Shown here: one piece after another, positions 52,038 through 60,984 of the stretch
Layout: every line of letters starts with the position of its first letter
How positions within the stretch are numbered: the stretch's first letter is position 1
Assembly: GCA_022824865.1 (NCBI GenBank)
Contig: JAJDZD010000006.1
Coordinates: 1-64,000, forward strand
DNA length: 64,000 bases
Reading direction: 5' to 3'
Source: Chloroflexota bacterium
GTDB lineage: Bacteria > Chloroflexota > UBA11872
The notes under the pieces: generated by a model
The model's database searches: none
What the model was told of the DNA's origin: nothing
The model's input: only the letters and a program-made list of their open reading frames with translations
Made by a program: the position numbers and the translations under genes

Positions 52038-52111
52038 TGGGCGCGAGGGGACTCGAACCTCTGACCTCCACGATGTCAACGTGGCGCTCTAACCAGCTGA
52101 GCTACGCGCCC
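52038..52111 (-). tRNA. tRNA-Val (anticodon GAC)
   Basis: The minus strand folds as GGGCGCG-TA-GCTCAGCTGGTTAGAGC-G-CCACG-TTGACAT-CGTGG-AGGTC-AGAGG-TTCGAGT-CCCCT-CGCGCCC-A, 74 nt. The acceptor and anticodon stems pair perfectly, and the loop reads TTGACAT with anticodon GAC (Val). The T stem has one A-C mismatch (positions 51-63). CCA is not encoded. It lies alone between two plus-strand genes. Confidence 0.95.
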
Positions 52112-52283
52112 AAAGGTTCGGACTTCAGACTGTAGGCGGCCCGAGGCCAGGATTCAACCTTGGACCGCTCGCATCGGTAGGGTCGGGCCCGGCCCGGACG
52201 CCTGCGATCTCAGCGATTGAGGGGTAGGCTGCGGCTGACGGCCGATTCAACCGTTTTCGACTGACCCGGGAGAGAGTGTTTCG

Positions 52284-53327
52284 ATGGCGCAGGCGCCAGC
52301 CGTGTACACAGCGACCGACCTGCGGCAACGCCTGGACTCGCTCCCGCGCTTTCACCTGACCGATCTGCCAACGCCGCTGCTGGATCTGCCGAACCTGACC
52401 CGGAAACTGGGCGGCCCGCGGCTGCTGATGAAGCGCGACGACCTGACGCAGCACGGGTTGGGCGGCAACAAGAACCGCAAATTCCAGTTCGAGGTCGGCG
52501 CGGCTCTCCAGCAGGGCTGCGACGTGCTCCTGTGGGGCGGCGGGGTGATGCAGTCCAATCATGCTCGCCAATGCGCGGCGGCGGCCCGACGCGCGGGTCT
52601 GGACGTGGTGTTGGTGCTCAACGAGGGGCCGCACGGCAGTGAATCTCAGGGCAACCGGCTGCTGCTCGAAATCCTGGGCGCCGACGTGCGACCCACGGGC
52701 CGAGACGGGATGTTCGGGCACGAAGCCGACCTGGCCGCGACGGCGGACGAACTGCGCGCCGCGGGTCGCAAGCCCTACGTGATCGACTACGGACCGCTGA
52801 CCTCCATTGGGTACGTCGAGTGTGTTCTGGAGATCCACGAACAATCTCGGACGTTGGGCGCAGAGGTCACGCACCTCTACGTGGCCTCGGGCGGCGGCAC
52901 GCAGGCCGGGCTGGAACTCGGCAACCGCGCGTTGGGCGCGGGCTACGCCATTCGTGGCTTCAGCCCGCTGATCGTGGACGGCGGTCGCACCGCCCAACAG
53001 GCGGGGATGGCCAACGCCACCGCGGAACTCCTGGGGTTAGACGTGCGAGTTCGGGCCGAGGACATCTGGAACTCGCAGGCCTTCGTCGGCCCCGCCTATG
53101 CGGAAGCGACGCCGGAGGGTCTCGATGCTATTCGGCTGGTGGCTGAGACCGAGGGGATCTTTCTGGAACCCGTGTATACGGGCAAGGCGTTTGCCGCTCT
53201 GCTGGATGACATACGCAGCGGCGATCTCTCGGAGCAAGACACCGTGGTATTTCTGCATACCGGCGGAACCCCGCTAATCTTTGCCTACGCTCGCGAGCTC
53301 GGTGAATCGTCGCAGCCGAACGGGTAG
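52284..53327 (+). CDS. D-cysteine desulfhydrase/ACC deaminase-family PLP enzyme
   Basis: The 347-residue PLP enzyme has RLLMKRDDLTQHGLGGNKNRKFQF (about 47-70), where GGNKxRK holds the PLP lysine of this family. VMQSNHARQCAAAARRAGL (about 92-110) and the glycine loop YVASGGGTQAGLELG (about 199-213) follow. The family includes 1-aminocyclopropane-1-carboxylate deaminase and D-cysteine desulfhydrase; sequence alone does not choose between them. CGGGAGAG precedes ATG 52284. A small hairpin (CGCAGCC/GGCTGCG, 53311-53333) spans the stop codon. Confidence 0.88.
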   Translation: MAQAPAVYTATDLRQRLDSLPRFHLTDLPTPLLDLPNLTRKLGGPRLLMKRDDLTQHGLGGNKNRKFQFEVGAALQQGCDVLLWGGGVMQSNHARQCAAAARRAGLDVVLVLNEGPHGSESQGNRLLLEILGADVRPTGRDGMFGHEADLAATADELRAAGRKPYVIDYGPLTSIGYVECVLEIHEQSRTLGAEVTHLYVASGGGTQAGLELGNRALGAGYAIRGFSPLIVDGGRTAQQAGMANATAELLGLDVRVRAEDIWNSQAFVGPAYAEATPEGLDAIRLVAETEGIFLEPVYTGKAFAALLDDIRSGDLSEQDTVVFLHTGGTPLIFAYARELGESSQPNG

Positions 53328-53356
53328 GCTGCGGCAGCGTGGTAGGGAGGGTTCAC

Positions 53357-53521
53357 ATGCGAAGAGCCGTCAAGACTCGATCTGTCCGCCGCGTTGCGGG
53401 CATGCTCGCCGCCGTTGTGCTTATCGTTGCCATCGCGGTGGCCTCGGGCTGTGGCCAGGAACGAAGCGGCAGCTTCAAGCTCAACCCGAGCAAGGCCTCA
53501 TCGGCTGGTATCGGCTTCTAG
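53357..53521 (+). CDS. Small lipoprotein, 54 residues
   Basis: From ATG 53357 (GGGAGGG 6 bases upstream) the product is MRRAVKTRSVRRVAGMLAAVVLIVAIAVASGC, with lipobox cysteine at 32. Only 22 mature residues follow. The ORF-track start at 53339 adds six unsupported residues. Mature sequences this short recall lysis-protein or tethering lipoproteins, but I do not recognise a family. Confidence 0.6.
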   Translation: MRRAVKTRSVRRVAGMLAAVVLIVAIAVASGCGQERSGSFKLNPSKASSAGIGF

Positions 53522-53600
53522 GGACAGCCGTGACATTCGCGGCGCCTGACGGCGGCGCGCGTCTCAATCGGCCGTGTCGTCGCCATTGGCCGGTTGACGC

Positions 53601-54710
53601 ATGACCCTGGCCGAGTCAAATGGGGTGTCGAACCCTGTCGCCCGCGTGGTGTTCTTCTGGAGCGCCACCACGCTGAACTGGCGACTGGACAGCTCGAACC
53701 CTTACGCCGGCCTGCTGGCGCAGGCGCTGGCCGAGCACCGGGTCCGTGTTGAGGTCAAGCGCTCGGGCAACCTCGGATTCGTTTGGAAGTTCCCGCGTCC
53801 CTACGACATCGTGCACTTCAACTGGAACCCGACGTTCTACGAGCACCCGAACCCGGTATTGGCGGTGCTGCGCCTTCTGGCATTCGCGACCATGCTGGTG
53901 GTTGCGCGGCTGCGCGGATTCCGCATTGTCTGGACGATGCACAACGTGGTTCCGCACGAGCAGATTCGCGCTTCGCACGGGGAAATCGCGCGTCGGGTGG
54001 TGACCACGCTGGCCAACGCCGTGATCTGTCACTGCGAGTACGCCAAGTCCGTGCTGGGCCGTCGCTTCGGCCGACGCTGGGGCGTGCATGTGATTCCGCA
54101 CGGGTCGTTTGCGGACGCCTATCCGCGGGAAGCCACGCGGGCGGAGGCGCGACGGGCCTTCGACATTCCCGACGACGCGTTCGTCTACGGGTTTTTCGGG
54201 AACATCCGGGCGTATAAGGGCGTTGAGCAGTTGATCGACGAGTTCGGGTCGCTGCAAGGCGACAACCTGCGCCTGCTGGTGGCCGGAGCGCTGCATGCGA
54301 ACTATCACGGACCGCTGCACACGACCGAGATCAAAGACGAGCGAGTGGTCGCCCATTTGCGACACATCGCCGACGAGGAAGTGCAACTGGTGATGGCCGC
54401 GGTTGACGTGCTGGTGCTGCCGTTCCTGGACACGCTGACCTCGGGCTCGGCGATCCTGGCCCTGGGCCACGGCACGCCGCTGGTGATGCCGCGCCGGGGG
54501 TGTCTGCCGGAATTGGTCGGCGACAGCAAGGCCGCGGTGCTATACGACCCGGACGATCCAACGGCGCTTCGCCAGGCGTTGCTGGACGCGCAGGCGCTTG
54601 ATGCCGAGGTTTCCGTTCGGTCGGCCGGCGAGTTGGACGCGGGGCTCAATTGGGCGGGAATCGCCCGCAAGACGGTGGCCGCCTACGGCCTGGATGGGAG
54701 TTCAGAGTGA
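53601..54710 (+). CDS. Glycosyltransferase family 4-like, paralogue of 29658-30755
   Basis: The 369-residue GT-B enzyme contains FRIVWTMHNVVPHEQ (about 108-122), VICHCEYAKSVLG, VIPHGSFADAYP (about 164-175), FVYGFFGNIRAYKGVEQLI (about 193-211) and LTSGSAILALGHGTPLVMPRRGCLPELVG (about 280-308). It shares the main blocks of the minus-strand enzyme 23 kb away. The 3' end overlaps the heparinase-like gene by GTGA, so the two are coupled. A joint role in surface polysaccharide turnover or synthesis is likely. Confidence 0.88.
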   Translation: MTLAESNGVSNPVARVVFFWSATTLNWRLDSSNPYAGLLAQALAEHRVRVEVKRSGNLGFVWKFPRPYDIVHFNWNPTFYEHPNPVLAVLRLLAFATMLVVARLRGFRIVWTMHNVVPHEQIRASHGEIARRVVTTLANAVICHCEYAKSVLGRRFGRRWGVHVIPHGSFADAYPREATRAEARRAFDIPDDAFVYGFFGNIRAYKGVEQLIDEFGSLQGDNLRLLVAGALHANYHGPLHTTEIKDERVVAHLRHIADEEVQLVMAAVDVLVLPFLDTLTSGSAILALGHGTPLVMPRRGCLPELVGDSKAAVLYDPDDPTALRQALLDAQALDAEVSVRSAGELDAGLNWAGIARKTVAAYGLDGSSE

Positions 54711-56740
54711 CCGGATGGGAACTGGGACTGCCCGCGGGCCCGCTGGAGCGCGCGCTATCGCGTCACGAATCGCCGGCCTTTGCCGCGACCATGCAGGAGT
54801 TGCGCGACGAAGCGGCGGCGGCCCTGGCCAGCCCGCTGCGACCGGTGGCTCGCAACGGCGGCTACTACCACTCGTACTTCTGCCCTGTCGACGCGGCCGA
54901 GCTGATCTTCGAGGAGGACAAGCCGACCCAGCATGTCTGTCCGGTGTGTGGACGCGTTTGGTCCGGCGAACCGTTCGACGATTCCTGGCTCTGGACGGCC
55001 AACCGCCGCATGGCGCAGCGCGCCTATCGCCTGGCGCTGCTGTGGCGGCTGGAAGGCAACCGGGCGCACCTGGACGCGGCGCGCCGGATTCTCACCGAAT
55101 ACGCCGCCATTTACCCGGACGTTCACAGTCCGCGCAATGATCCCAGCGTGGGCAAGATCACCTATTCCGCCCTGGACGAGTCGGTCTGGGCGATTCCTAT
55201 TGCCTGGGCCTGCCACTGGATCTGGCCCGGCGTCGTCGATGACCGAGATCTGCTGCGCACGCGACTCCTGGAGCCGGCGGCGGCGCACATCGAGTCGCAG
55301 CGCACGCCGCGCATCCACAACTACGAGAACTGGCTCAACGCGGCATTGGCCACCCTGGGCACGGCGCTCGGTGACGAGGCGCTGGTTCGAACCGTCATTA
55401 ACGACACGTATGGCCTGACTGATCAGCTCGCCCGCGGCGTGTTGGACGACGGTCACTGGTACGAGGGCGCGTCCAGCTACCACTACTACACCCTCGGGGC
55501 GGTTCTCTACCTGGCGCAGGCGCGGGAAGGCCTATCGGGCGACCCGGTCGGCAATCCAACGATGCGCCGCATGTTCGAGGCGCCGCTACGGATCGCGTAT
55601 CCGGACGACTACGTGCCGGCGATCAACGACTGCTGGTACCACTCGCGCGTCACCGACGAAGTGGGGCACGGAATTCCCAACGGCCCCGGCTTCTACGAAA
55701 TGGCCGCGGGGAGATACGGCGCGCCGGAGTTTGAGGCGGTGCTGGCACGCGCGTATCAGTCGATGCCGAGGTCAAACGTCGAGTCGTTGCTCTACGGGCC
55801 TGACGAGGTATCGGATGCCGCGTCGCCGCCGCTGGTCGAGTCCAACGAGGCGGCCAGTGGCTTTGCCGTGTTGCGGCCGGAGCTTCCGTCCGGCTCGCCG
55901 GGCGAGCTGCTGCTGAAGTACGGGCCGCACGGCGGTGGGCACGGGCACGCCGACAAGCTGGCGCTCAGCATCTACGGCGGAGGCCGGCGTTGGGGCGCCG
56001 ACCTGGGTACGCCGGGCTACGGGATTGCCATCAACGACTCGTGGTACCGCCACACCCTCAGCCACTCGACGATTCTGCTGGAGGGCGAGGAGCAGCCGCC
56101 GGCGACCGGCGAGGCTCGCCGCTACCGGCCAGTCAGCGGCAATGACTTTGGCATCGCCGACGCCCAGGTGCACTGGGAGCAGGGTCCGTACGCGGCGGTT
56201 TACGCCCGCCGCGTGGTGCTGGCGCGCGATGGGTACTTTATCGTCCTGACGCGCGTGGAATCGCCAGTCGCGCGTCGCGCCCATGTTGTCTTTCACCACG
56301 AGGGCACGTGCACCGGCTGGCCGGCTGGCCCGGAGGCGCCGCCGAATCTGCCGGATAACGTTTCCTACGCTCATTTGAGCGAGGCGGTGGCCTGGCCGGC
56401 CGAGCAGGGCGCCGAGGTGCGCTTGGATGTGCCGGTCAACGGCGAGCCCCCGGCGATGCTGACGGTCGTGTTTGCGCCACAGCCGGGCGCGCGACTCCTC
56501 ACCGCACGTTCACCGGGCAATCCGGCCAGCGACTTGCGTGCGACGCTCATTTGGGAAGTCACGGGCGAGGCGTTCTGGAGTGCCGCCGCCTTCGTATACG
56601 GCGACGATACGGACGTTGACTGGGTGCCATCGTCGTCAGAGGAATTGCCCGGTCTGGTCGTGCGTCGCGCTGGCCGCGACGAGACCTGGTCCTTTGCCGG
56701 CCCCGCCAACGCCACCTTCAACTATCCGGTGGTCGGCTAA
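54707..56740 (+). CDS. Heparinase II/III-family polysaccharide lyase-like protein
   Basis: From GTG 54707 the product has 677 residues. A helical toroid region (about 50-380) contains HNYENWLNAALATLGTAL and GHWYEGASSYHYYTLGAVLY. The beta-sheet domain contains GPHGGGHGHADKLALSIYGGGRRWGADLGTPGYG (about 408-441), the metal-histidine block of the heparinase II/III C-terminal family. CPVDAAELIF and CPVCGRVW near the N terminus form a CxxC site. No signal peptide is visible. It is translationally coupled to the glycosyltransferase upstream. Confidence 0.85.
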   Translation: MTGWELGLPAGPLERALSRHESPAFAATMQELRDEAAAALASPLRPVARNGGYYHSYFCPVDAAELIFEEDKPTQHVCPVCGRVWSGEPFDDSWLWTANRRMAQRAYRLALLWRLEGNRAHLDAARRILTEYAAIYPDVHSPRNDPSVGKITYSALDESVWAIPIAWACHWIWPGVVDDRDLLRTRLLEPAAAHIESQRTPRIHNYENWLNAALATLGTALGDEALVRTVINDTYGLTDQLARGVLDDGHWYEGASSYHYYTLGAVLYLAQAREGLSGDPVGNPTMRRMFEAPLRIAYPDDYVPAINDCWYHSRVTDEVGHGIPNGPGFYEMAAGRYGAPEFEAVLARAYQSMPRSNVESLLYGPDEVSDAASPPLVESNEAASGFAVLRPELPSGSPGELLLKYGPHGGGHGHADKLALSIYGGGRRWGADLGTPGYGIAINDSWYRHTLSHSTILLEGEEQPPATGEARRYRPVSGNDFGIADAQVHWEQGPYAAVYARRVVLARDGYFIVLTRVESPVARRAHVVFHHEGTCTGWPAGPEAPPNLPDNVSYAHLSEAVAWPAEQGAEVRLDVPVNGEPPAMLTVVFAPQPGARLLTARSPGNPASDLRATLIWEVTGEAFWSAAAFVYGDDTDVDWVPSSSEELPGLVVRRAGRDETWSFAGPANATFNYPVVG

Positions 56741-56920
56741 GACTCCGGCGATTCCCTAATGTCCACGGGGCGCTTGCCCCCGTAGAATTCGCGCACATCT
56801 GTTGACGCGCGTGCCGTGGTGGCTGTACGGTCCGCCACCGCTTTGGCGGGCGCCGTTAATTGGGGGCCGAGCGGCCTTTGACCAAAATGGGGCCTGACGC
56901 TCGGAATTGAAGGAGGTGCG

Positions 56921-57877
56921 ATGACCGCAACTGACATGGCCAGTGCGCCCACACCCGCCAGACGCGGGCGCGGCATTCTGGGCTGGACGTGGAAGGAGAC
57001 CCAAGGGTTCCTGTTTATCCTCCCTTGGTTGTTTGGGTTCATCGTGTTCATCGCGGGGCCCTTCTTCTTCTCCTTCTTCCTCAGCTTCACGCAGTGGCGC
57101 CTGGTGGGCGACATCAAGTGGCTGGGCTTTGAGAACTACGCCCAGCTGTTATCCGGGGAAGACACCCGGTTCGTCCAGAGCGTCTACAACACGGCCTACT
57201 ACGTCGTGTTCCACGTTCCGGGCGTGCTGATCATTTCCTTCATCATCGCGGGGCTGCTCAACCGCAAGGTGAAGGGCATTGCCATTTACCGCACGGCGTT
57301 CTATCTGCCCTCAATCACCACGGGTGTCGCCACTGCGGTGCTCTGGTACTGGGTGTTGCAGCCGAACGGCCTGCTGAACAACTTCCTGGACATTTTTCTG
57401 AAGCCGCTGGACATCCAGGCGCCCAACTGGCTGGGGTCCACGACCTGGGCCATGCCGGGGCTGATCATCATGAGCTTCTGGTCCGTGGGGACCACGATGA
57501 TCATTTACCTAGCCGGGCTGCAGGGGATTCCCCAGCACCTGTATGAGGCCGCCGAGATTGACGGCGCCGGCTGGTGGGGCAAGGTCCGCCACGTCACCAT
57601 TCCGATGATGACGCCGCAGATTTTCCTGACCATGGTGCTGGCCGTCATCGGCTCGTTCCAGGTCTTCACGGCCGCCCTGATCATCACCGAGGGTGGTCCG
57701 GCCGACGCGACGCTGTTCCTGCTGCTGTACCTGTACTGGAACGGCTTCCGCTTCTTCAAGATGGGTTACGCCTCGGCCATCGCCTGGATTCTGTTCTTCG
57801 TCATCCTCTTCCTGACGATCGTGCAGTTCCTGACCGCGCGACGCTGGGTGTACTACGAGGGTGAAAGGGCCGGTTAG
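56921..57877 (+). CDS. ABC sugar-transporter permease, MalF-like
   Basis: The 318-residue protein has six predicted helices starting at FLFILPWLFGFIVFIAGPFFF (about 30-50). The EAA loop is LYEAAEIDGAGWWGKVRHVTIPMMTP (about 207-232), which docks on the ATPase. It resembles MalF/UgpA-type permeases for oligosaccharides or glycerol phosphate. GGAGGTG precedes ATG 56921. A MalG-like gene follows 8 bp later. No solute-binding protein or ATPase gene lies in this cluster. Confidence 0.92.
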   Translation: MTATDMASAPTPARRGRGILGWTWKETQGFLFILPWLFGFIVFIAGPFFFSFFLSFTQWRLVGDIKWLGFENYAQLLSGEDTRFVQSVYNTAYYVVFHVPGVLIISFIIAGLLNRKVKGIAIYRTAFYLPSITTGVATAVLWYWVLQPNGLLNNFLDIFLKPLDIQAPNWLGSTTWAMPGLIIMSFWSVGTTMIIYLAGLQGIPQHLYEAAEIDGAGWWGKVRHVTIPMMTPQIFLTMVLAVIGSFQVFTAALIITEGGPADATLFLLLYLYWNGFRFFKMGYASAIAWILFFVILFLTIVQFLTARRWVYYEGERAG

Positions 57878-57885
57878 GGGGGACT

Positions 57886-58797
57886 ATGGCGCAGCAAACG
57901 GTAACTGTAGAACCATCGGACCCCTCCGGGATGCCGTCGTCGGTCCGCATCCGTACGCCGGCGCGTATCCGCGCGATGCGCGTCAGTGGACGCGTCCTGA
58001 CGTATGTGATTCTCTGGCTGGGAAGCTTCGTGTACGCCATCCCCTTCCTGTGGATGGTCCGCACGTCGTTCATGCGGCTGGACAAACTCTTTGAAGAGCC
58101 GCCGCAGATCTGGCCCGATCCCTGGATCTGGCAGAACTACATCGACATGTGGGAAACGGGGCCGTTCGCGAACTGGATCGTGAACTCCCTCATCCTGGTC
58201 GCGCTCGGCATGTTCGGGCAGACCTTTATCAGCATCTTCGTGGCCTACGGCTTCGCGCGAACCCAGTTCCCGGGCCGTAACCAGTTGTTTGTGCTGATTC
58301 TGGCGACGCTGATGCTGCCGGGTCACGTGACGATCGTGCCCAAGTTCATCATGTTCCGCACCGTGGGACTGCTGGACAGCCTCTGGCCGGTGGCCCTGCC
58401 GGACCTCTGGGGACAAGCCTTCTACATCTTCATCCTGCGGCAGTTCTTCTTAACGCTGCCGGTTGAATTGGATGAGGCAGCGGAGATTGACGGCGCGAAC
58501 CTCTTGCAGGTGTTGTTCCGCGTCGTAATTCCGCTCTCCAAACCTGCAATCGCCACCGTGGCGGTGTTCAACTTCATCAACAAGTGGAACGAGTTCTTTG
58601 AACCGTTCGTCTTCATCCAGACGCCTGAGAAGTTGACTCTCGCCGTGGGCATCCGGTGGTTCCGGACCCAATACGGGACGGAATTCCAGATGTTAATGGC
58701 GGCGTCCATCGTCTCGGTGGCGCCAATCGTCATTGTGTTCTTCTTCGCACAGAAGCAGTTCGTGCGCGGAATTGCGCTAACCGGCATCAAGTCGTAG
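57886..58797 (+). CDS. ABC sugar-transporter permease, MalG-like, copy 1
   Basis: The 303-residue protein has helices from LTYVILWLGSFVYAIPFLWMV (about 37-57). The MalG-type EAA loop is LDEAAEIDGANLLQVLFRVVIPLSKP (about 197-222). It ends GIALTGIKS, a usual MalG terminus. It lies 8 bp after the MalF-like gene and is the likely natural partner of it. Two further MalG copies follow downstream, with long near-identical stretches such as VELDEAAEIDGANLL. Confidence 0.92.
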   Translation: MAQQTVTVEPSDPSGMPSSVRIRTPARIRAMRVSGRVLTYVILWLGSFVYAIPFLWMVRTSFMRLDKLFEEPPQIWPDPWIWQNYIDMWETGPFANWIVNSLILVALGMFGQTFISIFVAYGFARTQFPGRNQLFVLILATLMLPGHVTIVPKFIMFRTVGLLDSLWPVALPDLWGQAFYIFILRQFFLTLPVELDEAAEIDGANLLQVLFRVVIPLSKPAIATVAVFNFINKWNEFFEPFVFIQTPEKLTLAVGIRWFRTQYGTEFQMLMAASIVSVAPIVIVFFFAQKQFVRGIALTGIKS

Positions 58798-58823
58798 CTC
58801 CGGCTTGACGTCGTAATCCGCCT

Positions 58824-58847
58824 GGTGGGGGCCAAATGGCCCCCACC
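58824..58847 (+). terminator. Rho-independent terminator after MalG copy 1
   Basis: GGTGGGGGCC (58824-58833), loop AAAT, GGCCCCCACC (58838-58847) form a perfect 10-bp stem followed by ggtcgttt. It lies 26 bp after the stop and separates copy 1 from copy 2. Confidence 0.8.
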
Positions 58848-58969
58848 GGTCGTTTAAGGGTCGTTTGCCGTCGGTCGCCACCAAGGGCCATCCTGTCGTG
58901 GGCTTATGAATCAGCGTTGACTATTAGGGAGCGGCGATCGCTGGCCGTCGCGAGACTCCGGCCAATGCC

Positions 58970-59791
58970 ATGCACCTAGCCAGCCGGGCGATCACATACC
59001 TCGCGCTCTGGCTGGGGAGTTGCCTATTCGCCGTTCCGTTCCTTTGGATGCTACTCACGTCGTTCAGGCAGATCGACTCGGATCCCGCGGCCCCGACACA
59101 GTTCTGGCCCGATGCGTGGACCTGGCAGAGCTACATCGACGCGTCGGAGACAGCGCCGTTGGCAAACTGGCTCGCGAACACGCTGGTCCTGGTTGTGCTG
59201 GGCCTTTTCGGACAGACATTCGTCAGCATCGTGGTGGCCTTCGGCTTCGCCCGAACGCAGTTCCCGGGCCGAAACCAGCTATTCATGCTGGTGCTGGCGA
59301 CGCTGATGCTGCCGTACCACGTGACGGTTGTGCCCTGGTTCATCATGTTTCGCAGCGTGGGTGTGCTCGACAGCCTGTGGCGTATCGCGTTGCCGGATCT
59401 GTGGGGCAACGCCTTCTACATCTTCATCCTGCGGCAGTTCTTTCTGACCGTGCCGGTGGAGCTGGACGAAGCGGCCGAGATCGACGGCGCCAACCTGCTC
59501 CAGGTCCTGTTTCGCGTCGTGATCCCGCTCTCCAAACCTGCCATCGCGACCGTGGCAGTGTTCAACCTGATCCACAAATGGGACCAGTTTTTCTGGCCCT
59601 TCGCCTTCATTCAGACCCCTGAGAAGCTGACCCTGGCCGTGGGCCTCCGATGGTTTCGGACGCAATACGCCAGCGAGTATCCGATGCTCATGGCGGCGTC
59701 CATCGTCTCGGTGGCGCCAATCGTCATCGTGTTCTTCTTCGCACAGCAACACTTCGCGCGCGGCGCTGGCCTGAGCGGCATCAAGGCGTAA
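58970..59791 (+). CDS. ABC sugar-transporter permease, MalG-like, copy 2
   Basis: The 273-residue protein lacks the 30-residue N-terminal tail of copy 1 but is otherwise very similar: AITYLALWLGSCLFAVPFLWMLLTSF, then ARTQFPGRNQLF, WGNAFYIFILRQFFLTVPVELDEAAEIDGANLLQVLFRVVIPLSKP and GAGLSGIKA. It lies beyond the terminator after copy 1, so it needs its own promoter or readthrough. It has no adjacent MalF partner of its own. It could form an alternative permease with the upstream MalF. Confidence 0.9.
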   Translation: MHLASRAITYLALWLGSCLFAVPFLWMLLTSFRQIDSDPAAPTQFWPDAWTWQSYIDASETAPLANWLANTLVLVVLGLFGQTFVSIVVAFGFARTQFPGRNQLFMLVLATLMLPYHVTVVPWFIMFRSVGVLDSLWRIALPDLWGNAFYIFILRQFFLTVPVELDEAAEIDGANLLQVLFRVVIPLSKPAIATVAVFNLIHKWDQFFWPFAFIQTPEKLTLAVGLRWFRTQYASEYPMLMAASIVSVAPIVIVFFFAQQHFARGAGLSGIKA

Positions 59792-59854
59792 CCCGCCAAG
59801 TCCGCGCACCGGACGGCAGCCGGGGTTTCGCCTGGCCGCGACGCGCTGTCGGCG

Positions 59855-60869
59855 ATGCTAGGTTTGCCAGGCGGGTCAGGCTACGGATTACTAGCGATGC
59901 GCTATCTGCTGGACGCTCGCTTATCCGGTGGCGAGGATCTGCCAGCCGCTCGAATCGGCGCGCCGGCAGCGCCGGGTCCACGCCGTCACGCACTTCCAAA
60001 CCGAATCCGGACTAAGCGTAGGGTCGGGCGGATTCTCACCTACGGGGTGCTGTCGCTGGGAAGCGTTCTCTTCCTCGCGCCGTACGTCGAGATGGTGTTC
60101 ACGTCGTTCATGGGGCCGCATCAATTTCGGGACGCACAAGTGACAACCTGGCGCGTCACCCGGACTCTTCAGAACGCACTCTGGCCCGACCCGTGGACTT
60201 CACAAGGCTATATGGCCGTGTGGGAGGCCGCGCCGGTCTTGAGCTGGATCGTCAACTCGCTGATCCTGGTTGTGCTGGGCCTGTTCGGCCAAACGTTCGT
60301 CAGCATTCTCGTGGCCTTCGGTTTCGCACGTACGCAGCTACCCGGCCGGAATTACCTATTCATCGTGGTCCTGGCCACACTCATGCTGCCGTACCAGATG
60401 TTCATGGGACCCTGGTACGCCATGTTTCGCGAAATAGGTCGGCTTGGCAGCCTGTGGTCAGTTGCGCTGCCGGACCTATGGGGCAACGCGTTTTACATTT
60501 TTCATCTTCCGGCAGTTTTTCCTGACCATTCCAGTGGAGTTGGACGAAGCCGCAGAGATTGACGGCGCCAACCTCTTGGAGGTGCTATTCCGCGTCGTGG
60601 TTCCGCTGTCGACACCGGCCATTGCTACCGTTGCCGTGTTCAACATCGTCGCCAAGTGGAATCAGTTCTTCTGGCCGCTTGTCTTCATCCAGTGGCCTGA
60701 GCGGTTGCCGTTGGCCGTGGGCATTCGCTGGTTTCGCACCCAGCATGGCTACGACCCTCAGCTACTCATGGTGACGTGCATCATTTCGATGGCGCCCGTC
60801 GTGATTTTCTTCTTGATCGCGCAACGGTATTTCTTTCGAGGTGCAGTGCTGGCGGGGGTTCGGCCCTAG
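59855..60869 (+). pseudogene. MalG-like permease copy 3, frameshifted in a T run
   Basis: The first frame (59855-60562) reads a MalG-like N-terminal part through LPDLWGNAFYIF. The continuation FRQFFLTIPVELDEAAEIDGANLLEVLFRVVVPL to GAVLAGVRP is found only in the track ORF 60444-60869. The switch falls at a run of five T (60498-60502): removing one T restores FYIFIFRQFFL, matching FYIFILRQFFL of copy 2. The N terminus is longer and uncertain (ATG 59855 or 59897). It could be a genuine pseudogene, a sequencing or assembly error in the homopolymer, or a phase-variable tract. A copy-specific segment (GPHQFRDAQVTTWRVTRTLQNAL) marks divergence from copies 1 and 2. Confidence 0.85.
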
Positions 60870-60984
60870 CCCGATTCCACGTTGTCTGACAGGTCAGGGT
60901 GGTCGCAGCACACGACGTACGGCTTGCAGAGTAATGCCGCTGACCGCCACACTAGCGTCGCGAGCCCAGCCAGATTGGACCCTA

